Positions 7,836-16,371 are shown, counted from the stretch's first letter. The stretch: DNA of 64,000 bases from Phycisphaerae bacterium (GCA_029260135.1 JAJDDV010000051.1:1-64000), one strand, 5' to 3'. The notes: generated by a model from the letters alone, not told the origin. Numbers and translations are program-made.

Positions 7836-8513
7836 ATGCTGAGACTGATGGTGGGTGCGTTCCTTCTCGTCGGATCCGGAATGGCCTGCGTGTCTGACGA
7901 GTCGGGTTCGTCCGGTGCTCCTCCCTATCCGATTTATCGTGTTCATGAGGCGAGGCCTCTGGTTGCTCGGCCGCGCAAGCGTGCTGCCCCTCGGGCGGTG
8001 CCCCGTCGCCAATACACGAGTGAGTGGTCTCCGCGATCGGGTCGGATCAGTCGTCGCTGGACGCATATCGTGATTCACCACAGCGCCACGGAGAACGGTG
8101 GCGCGAAGGGTTTTGACAAATATCACCGTCAGAAGAACGGTTGGGATGAGCTGGGGTACCATTTCGTGATCGGCAACGGTACGGACACGCCTGACGGATT
8201 CGTGGAGGTAGGTTCTCGGTGGCAGAAGCAGAAGCACGGCGCGCACTGTAAGACGCCCGACAACTACTTCAACGAGCACGGAATCGGGATTTGCCTTGTG
8301 GGCGACTTTACGAAGACGCGGCCGACGTCCAGGCAGGTGGCTTCGCTCAAGCGTCTGGTTCGTTTCCTTTCGGATGCCCGTGGGATTTCGCCTGATCGGG
8401 TGATTTCTCACCGCACGGCGAATCGGACGACCCAGTGTCCAGGCCGGTACTTCAAGCTGTCGGATGTTCGTCGCGCGATGTCGTTGACGCCGACGGCTAG
8501 CGTCATGCCTTAG
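7836..8513 (+). CDS. N-acetylmuramoyl-L-alanine amidase (Amidase_2/PGRP type), probable lipoprotein
   Basis: This 225-residue protein has a short hydrophobic signal ending in GSGMAC, so Cys18 is a possible lipidation site though the lipobox is not canonical. A basic Pro/Arg-rich linker leads to an Amidase_2 domain (about 75-215). Zinc ligands expected for this family are visible: a His in IVIHHSA (81-82), H192 in VISHRTANRT and C201 in TTQCPGRYF. The enzyme should cleave the amide between muramic acid and L-alanine in peptidoglycan, in the periplasm or at a membrane. The ATG at 7836 has GGAGG five bases upstream; the 13 residues before it in the same frame are not used. It is monocistronic with a visible promoter. 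Confidence 0.9.
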   Translation: MLRLMVGAFLLVGSGMACVSDESGSSGAPPYPIYRVHEARPLVARPRKRAAPRAVPRRQYTSEWSPRSGRISRRWTHIVIHHSATENGGAKGFDKYHRQKNGWDELGYHFVIGNGTDTPDGFVEVGSRWQKQKHGAHCKTPDNYFNEHGIGICLVGDFTKTRPTSRQVASLKRLVRFLSDARGISPDRVISHRTANRTTQCPGRYFKLSDVRRAMSLTPTASVMP

Positions 8514-8574
8514 CGCAAGCCCTAATCCGGTCCGGCGTCTTGAACGACTCGGTAGGCGGGAGGCCCGCTTGTTA

Positions 8575-8598
8575 CCCCGCGATACTCGATCGTCACAC
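8575..8598. repeat. Imperfect 24-bp repeat flanking the small lipoprotein gene
   Basis: ccccgc plus gatactcgatcgtcacac at 8575-8598 matches ccccgc plus tatccttgatcgttacac at 9240-9263 in 20 of 24 positions, in the same orientation on both sides of the gene at 8827. GGTAGGC occurs about 25 bases upstream of the first copy and about 30 bases upstream of the second. The wider 8514-8826 stretch holds no supported gene. Confidence 0.5.
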
Positions 8599-8826
8599 GC
8601 TGCAGCCTTCCTTTCGCGGCTTTTTGCCGATCAGGGCTGCAAAAAGGGTGACGGTTCTAAACCGCAGCCGCTGCCACACCGATGGGTACAAACAACCGAT
8701 AAGATGTTGTAACGGTAAGTGGTCCGATAAATGAGCCGCGGGGCCGAGGCCGTTCCGCGAGGATCGGAAACAGCCTCGCACGGATGAGACAGCAGATTCG
8801 CGGCATCGCAGCGAGGAGTATACGAA

Positions 8827-9051
8827 ATGAACAAACGGACTTTTCGGGCACGTCTGATGCGGACCGCGATGGCTGCGGCGGTGGGTGGATCCGGATTCGC
8901 GCTGAGCAGTTGTGATCCGGCTGTACGAACCACGCTGCTCTCCGGACTCGAGGGGACTACGCAGGGCTTGTCCTCCGCACTGATTTCCGCCTTCTTCCTG
9001 TCGATGGATGACGACAGTAGCAGCAGCGGTTTGACGACAACGTCGCCATAG
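8827..9051 (+). CDS. Small lipoprotein (74 aa), family shared with 36197-36391
   Basis: The protein has a basic N-terminus (MNKRTFRARL), a hydrophobic stretch and a lipobox-like FALSSC with Cys29 as the likely lipidation site. The mature part of about 45 residues ends in an Asp/Ser/Thr-rich tail. GAGGAG lies about 9 bases before the ATG. It aligns along its length with the 64-residue protein at 36197: MN-basic start, F..R.L.T, FA.SSC, then an R....GL/I...TQ.L helix and an IS..FL...D segment. No function is known. The two look like members of a small planctomycete lipoprotein family. Confidence 0.75.
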   Translation: MNKRTFRARLMRTAMAAAVGGSGFALSSCDPAVRTTLLSGLEGTTQGLSSALISAFFLSMDDDSSSSGLTTTSP

Positions 9052-9083
9052 GCCGAATCGCACGTTCAGACTATTGACGCAGG

Positions 9084-9110
9084 AGGTGCGCGCGGGGTCT
9101 TTGCGCACCT
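9084..9110 (+). terminator. GC-rich hairpin after the small lipoprotein gene
   Basis: AGGTGCGC (9084-9091) and GCGCACCT (9103-9110) form a perfect 8-bp stem. An outer GTTCAG/CTGAAC pair could extend it. There is no T tract, so it may be a weak terminator or an RNA-stabilising end. Confidence 0.4.
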
Positions 9111-9257
9111 GAACGGGCCGGGCGTCCACGTTACCGTTGTACCGGGATCGAGAGCTGGGCGCGCGGTTCATCCGTTAGTGACGGGTGGTTTCCGGCTCTG
9201 GTCCGGTAGGCAGCGCGTGCGCGGGGAGCGCGTGCCTTTCCCCGCTATCCTTGATCG

Positions 9258-12200
9258 TTACACTCCAGAGGTAGCCTTCGCCAGTTCGATTCGCAAGGCG
9301 TTCCCATCGATTCTGGTATCGTTTGACGCGAGCGGCTTGCCCAGGGGCGTGTCGGTGATTTCGACGGCCAGCGTTTCGTTCTTGATGTAGTCGTCGAAGG
9401 CGTCCATGGCTTCCTTTGGGGCCTTGGCGTCGCCGACCAGTGCGAGCGTGATTCGATCGGCGATGTCGAGTCCGGCATCTTTGCGCAGGTTTTGGACGTT
9501 GCGGATGATGTCTCGCGCGAGGCCTTCGTTCTTCAGTTCGGGCGTGAGGCGTTTGTCAACCAGGACGACGGTTTGTCCGTCGGCGGCACCGGCCCAGTCG
9601 TCGCCGTAGGATCTTCGGATGGTCACATCTGCCGGGTCGATCAGGGTGCTGTTTCCTTCGATGTTGATGGTGACGGGCTGCGAACGTGCGAAGGCGTCTT
9701 CGACGAGTTTTCCGTCGAGGTTTTCGACAGCCTCTCGTGCGGCGGCGGCACTTCGGCCGAATTTGGGGCCCAGGGCCTTCATGTTCGGTTCGACGGACAC
9801 GGTGGTCATGTCGCCGGCGGACTCGCGCAGCGTCACCTGTTTGACGTTCAGCTCTTCGAGGAAGTGATCCCGGAACTGCTGGACGGCCTGGTGCTCGGTG
9901 TCGTCACCGGGGACGATGATGAGCTGGGCGAGTGGTTGGCGAACCTTGAGCTTCGAGTCCTTCCTGGCGGAGCGTGCGAGCGACATGAGCTTGAGTGTCG
10001 CGGCGACGCGTGCGGAGAGCTCTGCGTCGACGAGCATTTCATCTGCGGTTGGGAATTCCGTGTGATGCACGCTGGGGGGGGCGTCTGCGCACTGGCTGGC
10101 GACGAGGTTTCGGTAGACCGTTTCGGCCAGGAAGGGGACGATGGGCGCGATGAGTCGGTTGAAGGTCGTGAGCACTTCGTAGAGGGTCGCGTAGGCGGCG
10201 CGTTTGTCCTTGGGCCATCCATCTCCGTAGAACCGGCGTCGTGATCTTCTGACGTACCAGGTGCTGAGGACGTCGATGAATCGTCCGGCTTCGGCGCAGA
10301 ACTTCCCGATGTCGTAGCGGCTGTAGGATTCGTGGGCGAGTCTGATGAGTTTGTTGAGGTCGGAGAGTATCCACCGATCGAGCGCGGATCGGTCTTGGGT
10401 CTCGGCGGTGTGCTCGGCTGGTTTGAAATCATCGACGCGTGCGAGATTGCAGAAGAAGGCGTAGACGTTCCACCAGGGCAGGATGACGGCTCGGCGGACT
10501 TCGTCGCAGTGTTTGGGGCCGAAGAGGACGTTTCGTTCGGGGGAGGTCATGGCGTAGAGCCATCGCATGACGTCGACGCCGATTTCGTCTGCGGCTTCGT
10601 TGAAGTCAACGGCGTTTCCGCTGGACTTGTGCATGGGTTTGCCTTCGTCGTCCATGACGAGGCCGTGTCCTTTGAGCACCTTGAAGGGCGATTGCTCGAC
10701 CATCATGGTGCTGACGGCGAGGAGCGCGTAGAACCAGTTTCGGAACTGACCGGGAAGGGCTTCGACGACGAAGTCGGCCGGGAACCACTTTTCCCAGTAG
10801 GCGCGGTCGGCGAAGTAGCCCATGGTGGAGAGCGAGACGATGCTGGCGTCGAGCCATGGGTTTCCGACGTCTTTGACGCGGGAAGTTTTTTCGTCGCCGC
10901 ATTGGGCGCAGCGGATTCTCACGGCGTCGAGCCAGGGTCGGTGAGGCGAATGTCCTTCGAACCGGTCCCATCCGCTGACGGCGCGGGACTTGAGTTCGTC
11001 GCGACCGCCGATGACCTCGAAATGCCCGCAGGCGTGACACTCCCAGATGGGCAGGGCGAGTCCCCAGTAGCGTTTTTTGGAGATCATCCAGTCGCCCATG
11101 TTGCGAAGCCAGTCGAGTTCGCGTTCGAGGCCCCAGGCGGGAATCCACTGGGCCTGCCTGGCGGAGTCCATGATCTCTTCGCGCCAGTTCATGTGGATGA
11201 ACCACTCGTCGACGAGGCGGAAGACGAGTTCGTCCTTGCACCTCCAGCAGTGCGGATAGCGGTGGTAGTACTGCTCTTTGGCGAAGAGAACGCCGCGTTT
11301 CTTCAGGTCGGCGACGATGTCGCCGGCGACGTCGCCTGCGGCGCGGCCTGCGAGGAATCCGAACTCGGGTCGGAAGGTGCCGTCTTCGAAAAGGGGCGCG
11401 ATTTGCGGCAGGCCCAGCTCTTTGCCGAGTTGGTAATCCTCGGCGCCGCACCCGGGCGCGATATGCACGATGCCGGTTCCTTCAGATTCGGTGACCTCTT
11501 CCCAGTCGATGACGCGGTGGGCGTCTACGGCTTCGGTGGCGCCGTCGAGCATGTCGAAGGGTCCGGTATAGGTCAGTCCGACGAGTTCCTTACCCTCCAG
11601 TTCTTCGACGACTTCGAAGGGCCCGTTGTTCTTGAACTGCGCCTGGATCGACATCAGCCCCGGAAGCTTCGACGGGTCGAGTTGCTGGACGGGGTGGGCG
11701 CGGGCGTTTTCGAAGTTGGCTTTTCCGAGGTAGTAGAACTGGTCGCCCTGTTTGACTTTGACGTAGGTCATGTCGGGTTTGACGGCTGCGGCGACGTTTG
11801 AGCTGAGTGTCCAGGGTGTGGTGGTCCAGACGAGGAGGTTTTCGCCGGGGCGCTCGCGAAGCGGGAGCTTGAAGAAGACGGAGGTGTGGGCGACTTCGTG
11901 ATAGCCCTCGTTCATTTCCATCTGGCTGATACCGGTGCCACAGCGTGGGCACCAGGGCATGGAGTCGACGCCTTTGTAGATGAGCCCTTTTTCGAAGCAC
12001 TTCTTGAGGAATGCCCAGATGCCGTAGTTGTTGTCGTCGGACATCGTGTAGTAGGAGTTGTCCCAGTCCATCCAGTAGCCCAGGCGTTTGGATTGCTCGG
12101 TCTGGATGGCGGCGAAGTGGCTGGCGCGGGCTTTGCACTCTTCGACGAACTTCCCGATGCCGTAGGTTTCAATGTCTTTCTTGCAGGCGAAGCCGTGTTC

Positions 12201-12497
12201 TTTTTCGACCTCGACCTCAACCCAGAGGCCCTGGCAATCGAAGCCGTTCTGGTAGCGAAGCTCGCGGCCCAGGGAAGCGTTGTATCGCTGGTAGAGGTCT
12301 TTGTAGGTTCGGCCCCAGGCGTGGTGAACGCCCATGGGGTTGTTTGCGGTAATGGGTCCGTCGAGGAAGGACCAGCGTGGTTTGCCCTCGTTCTGCTCGC
12401 GGAGCTTTTCGAAGGCCTGGGTTTCCTGCCAGAATGTCAGAATCTCCCGCTCTTGCGCGGGGAAATCGACTTTTGGATCGACTTTCTCGAACGCCAT
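9258..12497 (-). CDS. ileS: Isoleucyl-tRNA synthetase
   Basis: This class I synthetase of 1079 residues charges tRNA-Ile in the cytoplasm. The HIGH-box position reads HHAWG (58-62, within NNPMGVHHAWGRTYKD). The KMSKS position reads HKSSGN (623-628), so both signature motifs are variant. The editing domain (about 200-400), zinc-type Cys pairs (CPRCG, CWRC, CHACG, CAQCG) and a C-terminal domain (LGPKFGRSAAAAREAV) are all present. The start is the ATG at 12497, with AGGGAG seven bases upstream. An in-frame extension to 12710 has no family similarity and overlaps a dockerin remnant on the other strand. I recall a bacterial IleRS group with a similar PITANNPMGVHHAWGR motif, so the enzyme is probably active. 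Confidence 0.95.
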   Translation of the reverse strand: MAFEKVDPKVDFPAQEREILTFWQETQAFEKLREQNEGKPRWSFLDGPITANNPMGVHHAWGRTYKDLYQRYNASLGRELRYQNGFDCQGLWVEVEVEKEHGFACKKDIETYGIGKFVEECKARASHFAAIQTEQSKRLGYWMDWDNSYYTMSDDNNYGIWAFLKKCFEKGLIYKGVDSMPWCPRCGTGISQMEMNEGYHEVAHTSVFFKLPLRERPGENLLVWTTTPWTLSSNVAAAVKPDMTYVKVKQGDQFYYLGKANFENARAHPVQQLDPSKLPGLMSIQAQFKNNGPFEVVEELEGKELVGLTYTGPFDMLDGATEAVDAHRVIDWEEVTESEGTGIVHIAPGCGAEDYQLGKELGLPQIAPLFEDGTFRPEFGFLAGRAAGDVAGDIVADLKKRGVLFAKEQYYHRYPHCWRCKDELVFRLVDEWFIHMNWREEIMDSARQAQWIPAWGLERELDWLRNMGDWMISKKRYWGLALPIWECHACGHFEVIGGRDELKSRAVSGWDRFEGHSPHRPWLDAVRIRCAQCGDEKTSRVKDVGNPWLDASIVSLSTMGYFADRAYWEKWFPADFVVEALPGQFRNWFYALLAVSTMMVEQSPFKVLKGHGLVMDDEGKPMHKSSGNAVDFNEAADEIGVDVMRWLYAMTSPERNVLFGPKHCDEVRRAVILPWWNVYAFFCNLARVDDFKPAEHTAETQDRSALDRWILSDLNKLIRLAHESYSRYDIGKFCAEAGRFIDVLSTWYVRRSRRRFYGDGWPKDKRAAYATLYEVLTTFNRLIAPIVPFLAETVYRNLVASQCADAPPSVHHTEFPTADEMLVDAELSARVAATLKLMSLARSARKDSKLKVRQPLAQLIIVPGDDTEHQAVQQFRDHFLEELNVKQVTLRESAGDMTTVSVEPNMKALGPKFGRSAAAAREAVENLDGKLVEDAFARSQPVTINIEGNSTLIDPADVTIRRSYGDDWAGAADGQTVVLVDKRLTPELKNEGLARDIIRNVQNLRKDAGLDIADRITLALVGDAKAPKEAMDAFDDYIKNETLAVEITDTPLGKPLASNDTRIDGNALRIELAKATSGV

Positions 12498-12657
12498 TGG
12501 ACACTCCCTGTCGGAGGTTGCCTGAACAGTCGGTTCCATCGCCCGGGGTGCCGGCCTTCCGGAGCGAATCACGCCGAGCTGAACTGCGAACCTGCCCTGC
12601 TGCATCGTGGGGCGGTTCTTTGCCGAATGACGTACTATAGTCGGGGTCACGGGTGAG

Positions 12658-12819
12658 GTGAAGGAAGGCAGATACGGTGCGGGTACCCTATTGACCGGAT
12701 GCGTATGCAACCTATTCGATGATGACCACGATGGCGTCGTGGACCTGAACGACTTTGCCCGCCTTCAGACCTGTTTCTTGGACGACGGAACCTTGCCCGA
12801 TCCAGCATGTACAAGATGA
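12658..12819 (+). pseudogene. Orphan dockerin-like C-terminal fragment
   Basis: The plus frame ending at TGA 12817-12819 encodes NLFDDDHDGVVDLNDFARLQ, then TCFLDDGTLPDPACTR. This has the D-x-D-x-D-G loop, LNDF helix and Asp-Pro-Ala-Cys ending seen in the dockerin-like repeat of the M28 peptidase (ADPAC). Only about 35 residues are recognisable. The GTG at 12658 is the first plausible start, but no RBS, signal peptide or catalytic domain precedes it. The ileS 5' region lies immediately upstream. It is most simply the 3' remnant of a larger secreted protein gene lost by deletion. Confidence 0.6.
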
Positions 12820-12989
12820 GACGGTCGGTTTCCGGACGTTGGTGGTGCTCGTCGGCAAGGAAACCGAAGGGGTGCCATCGTCTTCCGATAACGTGGCGGT
12901 GACGCTCGGTGTGGCGCGGGGGAGGTTCGATGCAGCGCGAAGCGGGTCAAATCGGTTAGTTACCGGACAGACGGATGGTGGGGGGCGCG

Positions 12990-13150
12990 GCGTCTCAAAA
13001 CCGGGAACGCTGGTATCTCTCGAAGCGGTATCTCAAGAGCGGGTCGGCGCGGGACGATACGCTTTTTGAGGCTGTTTTCGCTACCACTCGAGAGAGTGGA
13101 CGGCCTCACGACGGGAACCCCGGTTTCGGCGAGCCTGGGTTCCCTTTTTT
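12990..13150 (+). ncRNA. Candidate structured RNA ending in an intrinsic terminator
   Basis: On the plus strand, 13023-13032 (AAGCGGTATC) can pair with 13056-13064 (GATACGCTT) with one bulged base. CCACTC-GAGA-GAGTGG forms a perfect 6-bp hairpin with a GNRA-type tetraloop at 13084-13099. A strong terminator follows at 13113-13150. GGTATCTC occurs twice (about 13012 and 13028). No coding frame upstream of the terminator is convincing, so a small RNA, or the 3' end of a transcript from the dockerin remnant, are the two options. The 5' end is unknown. Confidence 0.4.
13113..13150 (+). terminator. Strong intrinsic terminator
   Basis: GGGAACCC (13113-13120) and GGGTTCCC (13137-13144) form an 8-bp stem with a 16-base loop, followed by TTTTTT (13145-13150). 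It is only functional on the plus strand because no T run follows on the minus strand. Confidence 0.85.
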
Positions 13151-13224
13151 ATGCGCACGCGCAACGGGGTCGTCGGTGCCGCTCCCTCTGAGGGGCGGCA
13201 TCGATGCCGTTTCTGCCTGCCGGG

Positions 13225-13845
13225 CTACTCGCCGAGCCCCGCGATGAGGCCTGCTTTTTCGAGCATTTCGCAGAGCGAAACGGCGGCCTCTTGCGGCGAG
13301 ACCTTCGACGTATCGATCACCATCTCCGGTTTCTCGGGCGCCTCGTAGGGATCGTCGATGCCGGTAAAGCCTTTGATTTCGCCGGCGCGGGCTTTCTTAT
13401 AGAGGCCTTTGGGATCGCGCTCTTCGCAGACGTCGAGCGGTGTATCGCAGAAGACCTCGAAGAACCGGTCGTCGCCGACGGTTTCGCGAGCGATCTGGCG
13501 ATCGGCTCGGTAGGGGCTGATGAAGGCGGTGAGGGTGATGACGCCGGTGTCGACGTAGAGCTTTCCGACCTCACCGATTCGGCGGATGTTCTCGGTCCGG
13601 TCGTCGGCTGAGAACCCGAGGTTCTTGTTGAGTCCGTGGCGGATGTTGTCGCCGTCGAGCACATAGCTGAGGTGGCCTCGCTGGACGAGCGCGTGTTCCA
13701 GGGTGTAGGCGATGGTGCTCTTTCCTGAGCCGCTCAGTCCGGTGAACCAGATCAGGGCGCCTTTCTGGTTGAGCAGTTTCTCGCGTTCTTCCTGGCTGAC
13801 ATGGCCTTCGTGCCATGTGATATTGGTGGCTTTGATCTTGGTCAC
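13225..13845 (-). CDS. cysC: Adenylyl-sulfate kinase
   Basis: This 206-residue protein has the P-loop GLSGSGKST at residues 36-44, the [10 protein letters not shown] and [11 protein letters not shown] motifs and FISPYRADR, all characteristic of APS kinase. It phosphorylates adenosine 5'-phosphosulfate to PAPS, the activated sulfate used in assimilation or sulfation. The GTG at 13845 is chosen because GGAG lies seven bases upstream and the protein then has normal length. The 41-residue upstream extension has no family similarity. No sulfate adenylyltransferase (cysND/sat) is adjacent, so the gene is alone here. Confidence 0.95.
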   Translation of the reverse strand: MTKIKATNITWHEGHVSQEEREKLLNQKGALIWFTGLSGSGKSTIAYTLEHALVQRGHLSYVLDGDNIRHGLNKNLGFSADDRTENIRRIGEVGKLYVDTGVITLTAFISPYRADRQIARETVGDDRFFEVFCDTPLDVCEERDPKGLYKKARAGEIKGFTGIDDPYEAPEKPEMVIDTSKVSPQEAAVSLCEMLEKAGLIAGLGE

Positions 13846-14067
13846 GCTTTGGCTCCGATCGGTTAGACTTCCCCTGAACAGCCCGCGAGTATAGGGGAGT
13901 TGGATACGGACGACAAGCTGGGTACGGAGCGGCTGAAATGCGTTGCATTCCAGTTCTTTTACATGCATGGTGGCCTACAGGATGCCGTCTGGGGTGAGCC
14001 CTCGCCGAGATCGACCGGCCCGGAATCAGCTCAAGTGCAGCGACGCTCCGCGGGGTCTTGAAGATCG

Positions 14068-14085
14068 CGCGGGTTGAAACCCGCG
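14068..14085. terminator. GC-rich hairpin downstream of the LemA operon
   Basis: CGCGGGTT and AACCCGCG form a tight inverted repeat between cysC and the end of the lemA-type gene. There is no T run on the minus strand. The surrounding 13846-14147 holds no gene. Confidence 0.3.
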
Positions 14086-14147
14086 GCTCAGAAGATTTCG
14101 CGAATGGGCGGGTTCCTTGGAAGCGCCACGCGATGACCGAAAGAGCC

Positions 14148-14741
14148 CTACCCCCCCTTGGTTTCACCGGTGAAGTCGACCTTGGGTGCGGCTTTGGCTT
14201 CTTCGGCGACCTCGAAGTACTCGGCCTGTTCGACGCCGGCGATGGAGGCATAGAAGCGTCCGAAGAAGGTCCGCGAGAAGGTGTTGACGGTTCGGACGGC
14301 TTCGTTGTAGCGCCCTCGCTCGACGCTGAGTCGGTTTTCACTTCCCTCGATCGAGTCCTGCAGTTTCATAAACGACTCGTTGGATCGAAGCTGTGGGTAG
14401 GTTTCGCGAAGGACGAGCAGTCGCGAGAGTGCCGACTCGAACACGCCCGCCGCTTTGGCCTTCTGCCCTGTCGATTTTGCCTGGAAGTACGATTCGCGGG
14501 CCTTGGCGATCCCGAGGAAGACGTCCTTCTCCTGGGCTGCGACCCCCTTGACGGTTTCTACGAGGTTGGGGATCAGGTCGAAACGGCGTTGGAGTTTGTT
14601 CTCGACCTGCGCCCAGGCGGACTTGACGGCCTCGTCCAATCGAACGGCCTTGTCATGGCCTCTCTTCACCGAACAACCGACGACGACCAATCCGGCGAAC
14701 ATGGCCACCAGAATCATGAGTAGGATTTTTGCCGCGTTCAT
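14148..14741 (-). CDS. LemA family protein
   Basis: This 197-residue protein has an N-terminal hydrophobic segment (ILLMILVAMFAGLVVVGC) that could be either a membrane anchor or a lipoprotein signal with Cys near residue 23. The LemA core follows: WAQVENKLQRRFDLIPNLVE, then TVKG.A..E and YN.AVRTVNTF near the end. LemA proteins form an extracytoplasmic four-helix bundle of unknown biochemical role and are often encoded next to TPM-domain proteins, as here. The ATG at 14741 has GAGAGA about eight bases upstream and lies 15 bases after the TPM gene stop. It is the last gene of a three-gene operon. Confidence 0.9.
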   Translation of the reverse strand: MNAAKILLMILVAMFAGLVVVGCSVKRGHDKAVRLDEAVKSAWAQVENKLQRRFDLIPNLVETVKGVAAQEKDVFLGIAKARESYFQAKSTGQKAKAAGVFESALSRLLVLRETYPQLRSNESFMKLQDSIEGSENRLSVERGRYNEAVRTVNTFSRTFFGRFYASIAGVEQAEYFEVAEEAKAAPKVDFTGETKGG

Positions 14742-14756
14742 ATACGTCTCTCGCAA

Positions 14757-15596
14757 TCACCAACTGCCGCCGGCACCACCGCCGCCGAATCCGCCACCGC
14801 CACCGAAGGACCCACCACCAAAACCGCCGCCGAATCCGCCGCCAAACCCACCGCCGCCGCCCCAACCGGAACGGCGTCCTCCGGTGAGCATGCTCGCGAA
14901 GAAGAGGGCGTTGAGCAGTCCCCCACCGCCCCACCGGTTATGATATCGCCGCCGGCGTCCGATCGAGGAGAAGATGATGATCAGCACCATCAGCGGCACC
15001 AAGCCGCCGCAGGCCGCTCCGCCGCCGCGTATTCTATTGGATCGGCCTCTGCTGGAGGTCCTTCCTGCATCGAAGCGGTACTGCGGGATTCCGGTCAGTG
15101 TGATATTCGCGGATTCGGCGACCCTATTTGCGACGGCTACGGTTCCGCGCAAGAGCCCTTCGGAGAATTTGCCTTGTTTGAAGTAGGGCACAAAGAGCTC
15201 TCGCTGCAGTGAGCCGCACCAAGCGTCCGGGAGCACGTCCTCCAGGCCGTAGCCGGTATGGATCCGACGTTGGCGGTCTTTGACCGCGACGGCAATCAGT
15301 ACGCCGTTATCGCTGCCTTTCTGCCCCAACTTCCACAGTACGGCATGTCGCTGGACGAAGCCGAAGAAATCTTCGCCATCCGTTGTGTGTACGGTAAGCA
15401 CTTTCACCTGGGCGTTTGTCTTCTGCTCGAGTTCACGTAGCCAGCCCTCGAGCTGCTGCTCGACAGCGGGGTCGATGATGCCGGCTTTGTCCACGACGAA
15501 TGTGCCTGGATCGGGGATCGTCACCTCGGCGTTGACGAGGACGGGTACGAGGAGTGTCAGCAGCGCCGTGACGGTAATGGCGGTTGCGCGGCTCAT
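14757..15596 (-). CDS. TPM-domain (YgcG-type) membrane protein with Gly-rich tail
   Basis: This 279-residue protein has a signal peptide (TALLTLLVPVLVNAEV) and then a TPM domain at about residues 30-165 (FVVDKAGIIDP, VLTVHTTDGED, IHTGYGLEDVLPDAW). A transmembrane helix (GLVPLMVLIIIFSS) and a basic RRRR stop follow. The C-terminal 50 residues are almost pure Gly with Phe/Ser (repeated GGGFGGG) ending GGSW, as in many TPM family members. It probably sits in the membrane with the TPM domain outside. It partners LemA in many genomes, including this operon. The ATG at 15596 precedes the signal peptide; the RBS is not obvious. Confidence 0.9.
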   Translation of the reverse strand: MSRATAITVTALLTLLVPVLVNAEVTIPDPGTFVVDKAGIIDPAVEQQLEGWLRELEQKTNAQVKVLTVHTTDGEDFFGFVQRHAVLWKLGQKGSDNGVLIAVAVKDRQRRIHTGYGLEDVLPDAWCGSLQRELFVPYFKQGKFSEGLLRGTVAVANRVAESANITLTGIPQYRFDAGRTSSRGRSNRIRGGGAACGGLVPLMVLIIIFSSIGRRRRYHNRWGGGGLLNALFFASMLTGGRRSGWGGGGGFGGGFGGGFGGGSFGGGGGFGGGGAGGSW

Positions 15597-15648
15597 GCAT
15601 GAGCGGCGGTTAGCCGATGCAGGCGCTTTTGGCTGGTATGTTGGGAGT

Positions 15649-16371
15649 TCACCATGCATCGGCGATTTCTCCCAGGGTCTCCACGTCGCGATAGAGGCTT
15701 TCGAACTGGTCCCATCCGTGCTGTGCCTGGGCGTCGAGCGCCGTTCGGAGCCCGGCGAGTTTTCGTTTTGTGAGCGCTTCGACTTCGCTCACGACCTTCT
15801 CGGCGGGCTGTGCGTCCTTTCGGCCTTTCAACCATAGCAGGCCGCGGAGTGTACGGAGAAGGCCTTCCGCGACGTCCACCTCGAGCGCGCCGATGACTTT
15901 CTCGCGTCCGGCTGCGGCGAGAAGTCCTTGACGCAAGCCGATGAGTACGACCTTTATCTCTCGCTCACACTGGAGGCGAATGTGCGTTTCGTCGAACGGA
16001 AGATCGACGAAGTGGTCGTCGCCGAAGAGTGTCAGATGGGCTTGCGAGATGTCGACCAGTTCGAGGGGGAACGTATCGAGCGAGGATTGGATGTACTCCG
16101 GCGTCATCACGAGAGGTGCTGCGATGCTCGCCTTTCCGAGCTTCGCACCGTGCTCGGCGAGCCGGTGCAGCATGGCCAGATCGACCTTTTTCACGACAAG
16201 GACATTACGCGCGGCGTGGCGTGACGGGTCGAAGGCGTCGGCGGCGATCGCGCCAAAGAGTGTCAGAGCCTTGGCATTGTCCCCCGCGTGCTCCCGAATC
16301 AGTACCTCGTAGTCGCGCAGCGCCTCGCGCATGGTCGCCTGAACGCGATCGATATCACTCGCCTTGTCCAT
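15649..16371 (-). CDS. Nucleotidyltransferase-fold protein (tentative)
   Basis: This 240-residue soluble protein contains the segment APLVMTPEYIQSSLDTFPLE followed by LVDISQAHLTLFGDD and HIRLQCEREIK. That pattern (Pro-Leu-x-hydrophobic-Thr, S.D.FP.E..D...H..L.G.D, then LQCERE) matches uncharacterised nucleotidyltransferase-like proteins I recall from planctomycetes and Deltaproteobacteria. No clear GS..D catalytic motif is visible, so activity is uncertain. The ATG at 16371 has GGAG ten bases upstream. It is the first gene of the operon with the TPM and LemA genes, 52 bases ahead of the former. Confidence 0.6.
   Translation of the reverse strand: MDKASDIDRVQATMREALRDYEVLIREHAGDNAKALTLFGAIAADAFDPSRHAARNVLVVKKVDLAMLHRLAEHGAKLGKASIAAPLVMTPEYIQSSLDTFPLELVDISQAHLTLFGDDHFVDLPFDETHIRLQCEREIKVVLIGLRQGLLAAAGREKVIGALEVDVAEGLLRTLRGLLWLKGRKDAQPAEKVVSEVEALTKRKLAGLRTALDAQAQHGWDQFESLYRDVETLGEIADAW

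Noticed and set aside
10332-12656. Long plus-strand ORFs opposite ileS
   Set aside because: They are shadows of the synthetase; no start signals or motifs.
12498-12710. N-terminal extension of IleRS
   Set aside because: The added 71 residues have no homology, while ATG 12497 has a good RBS and begins at the conserved N-terminus; the extension also runs into a dockerin remnant.
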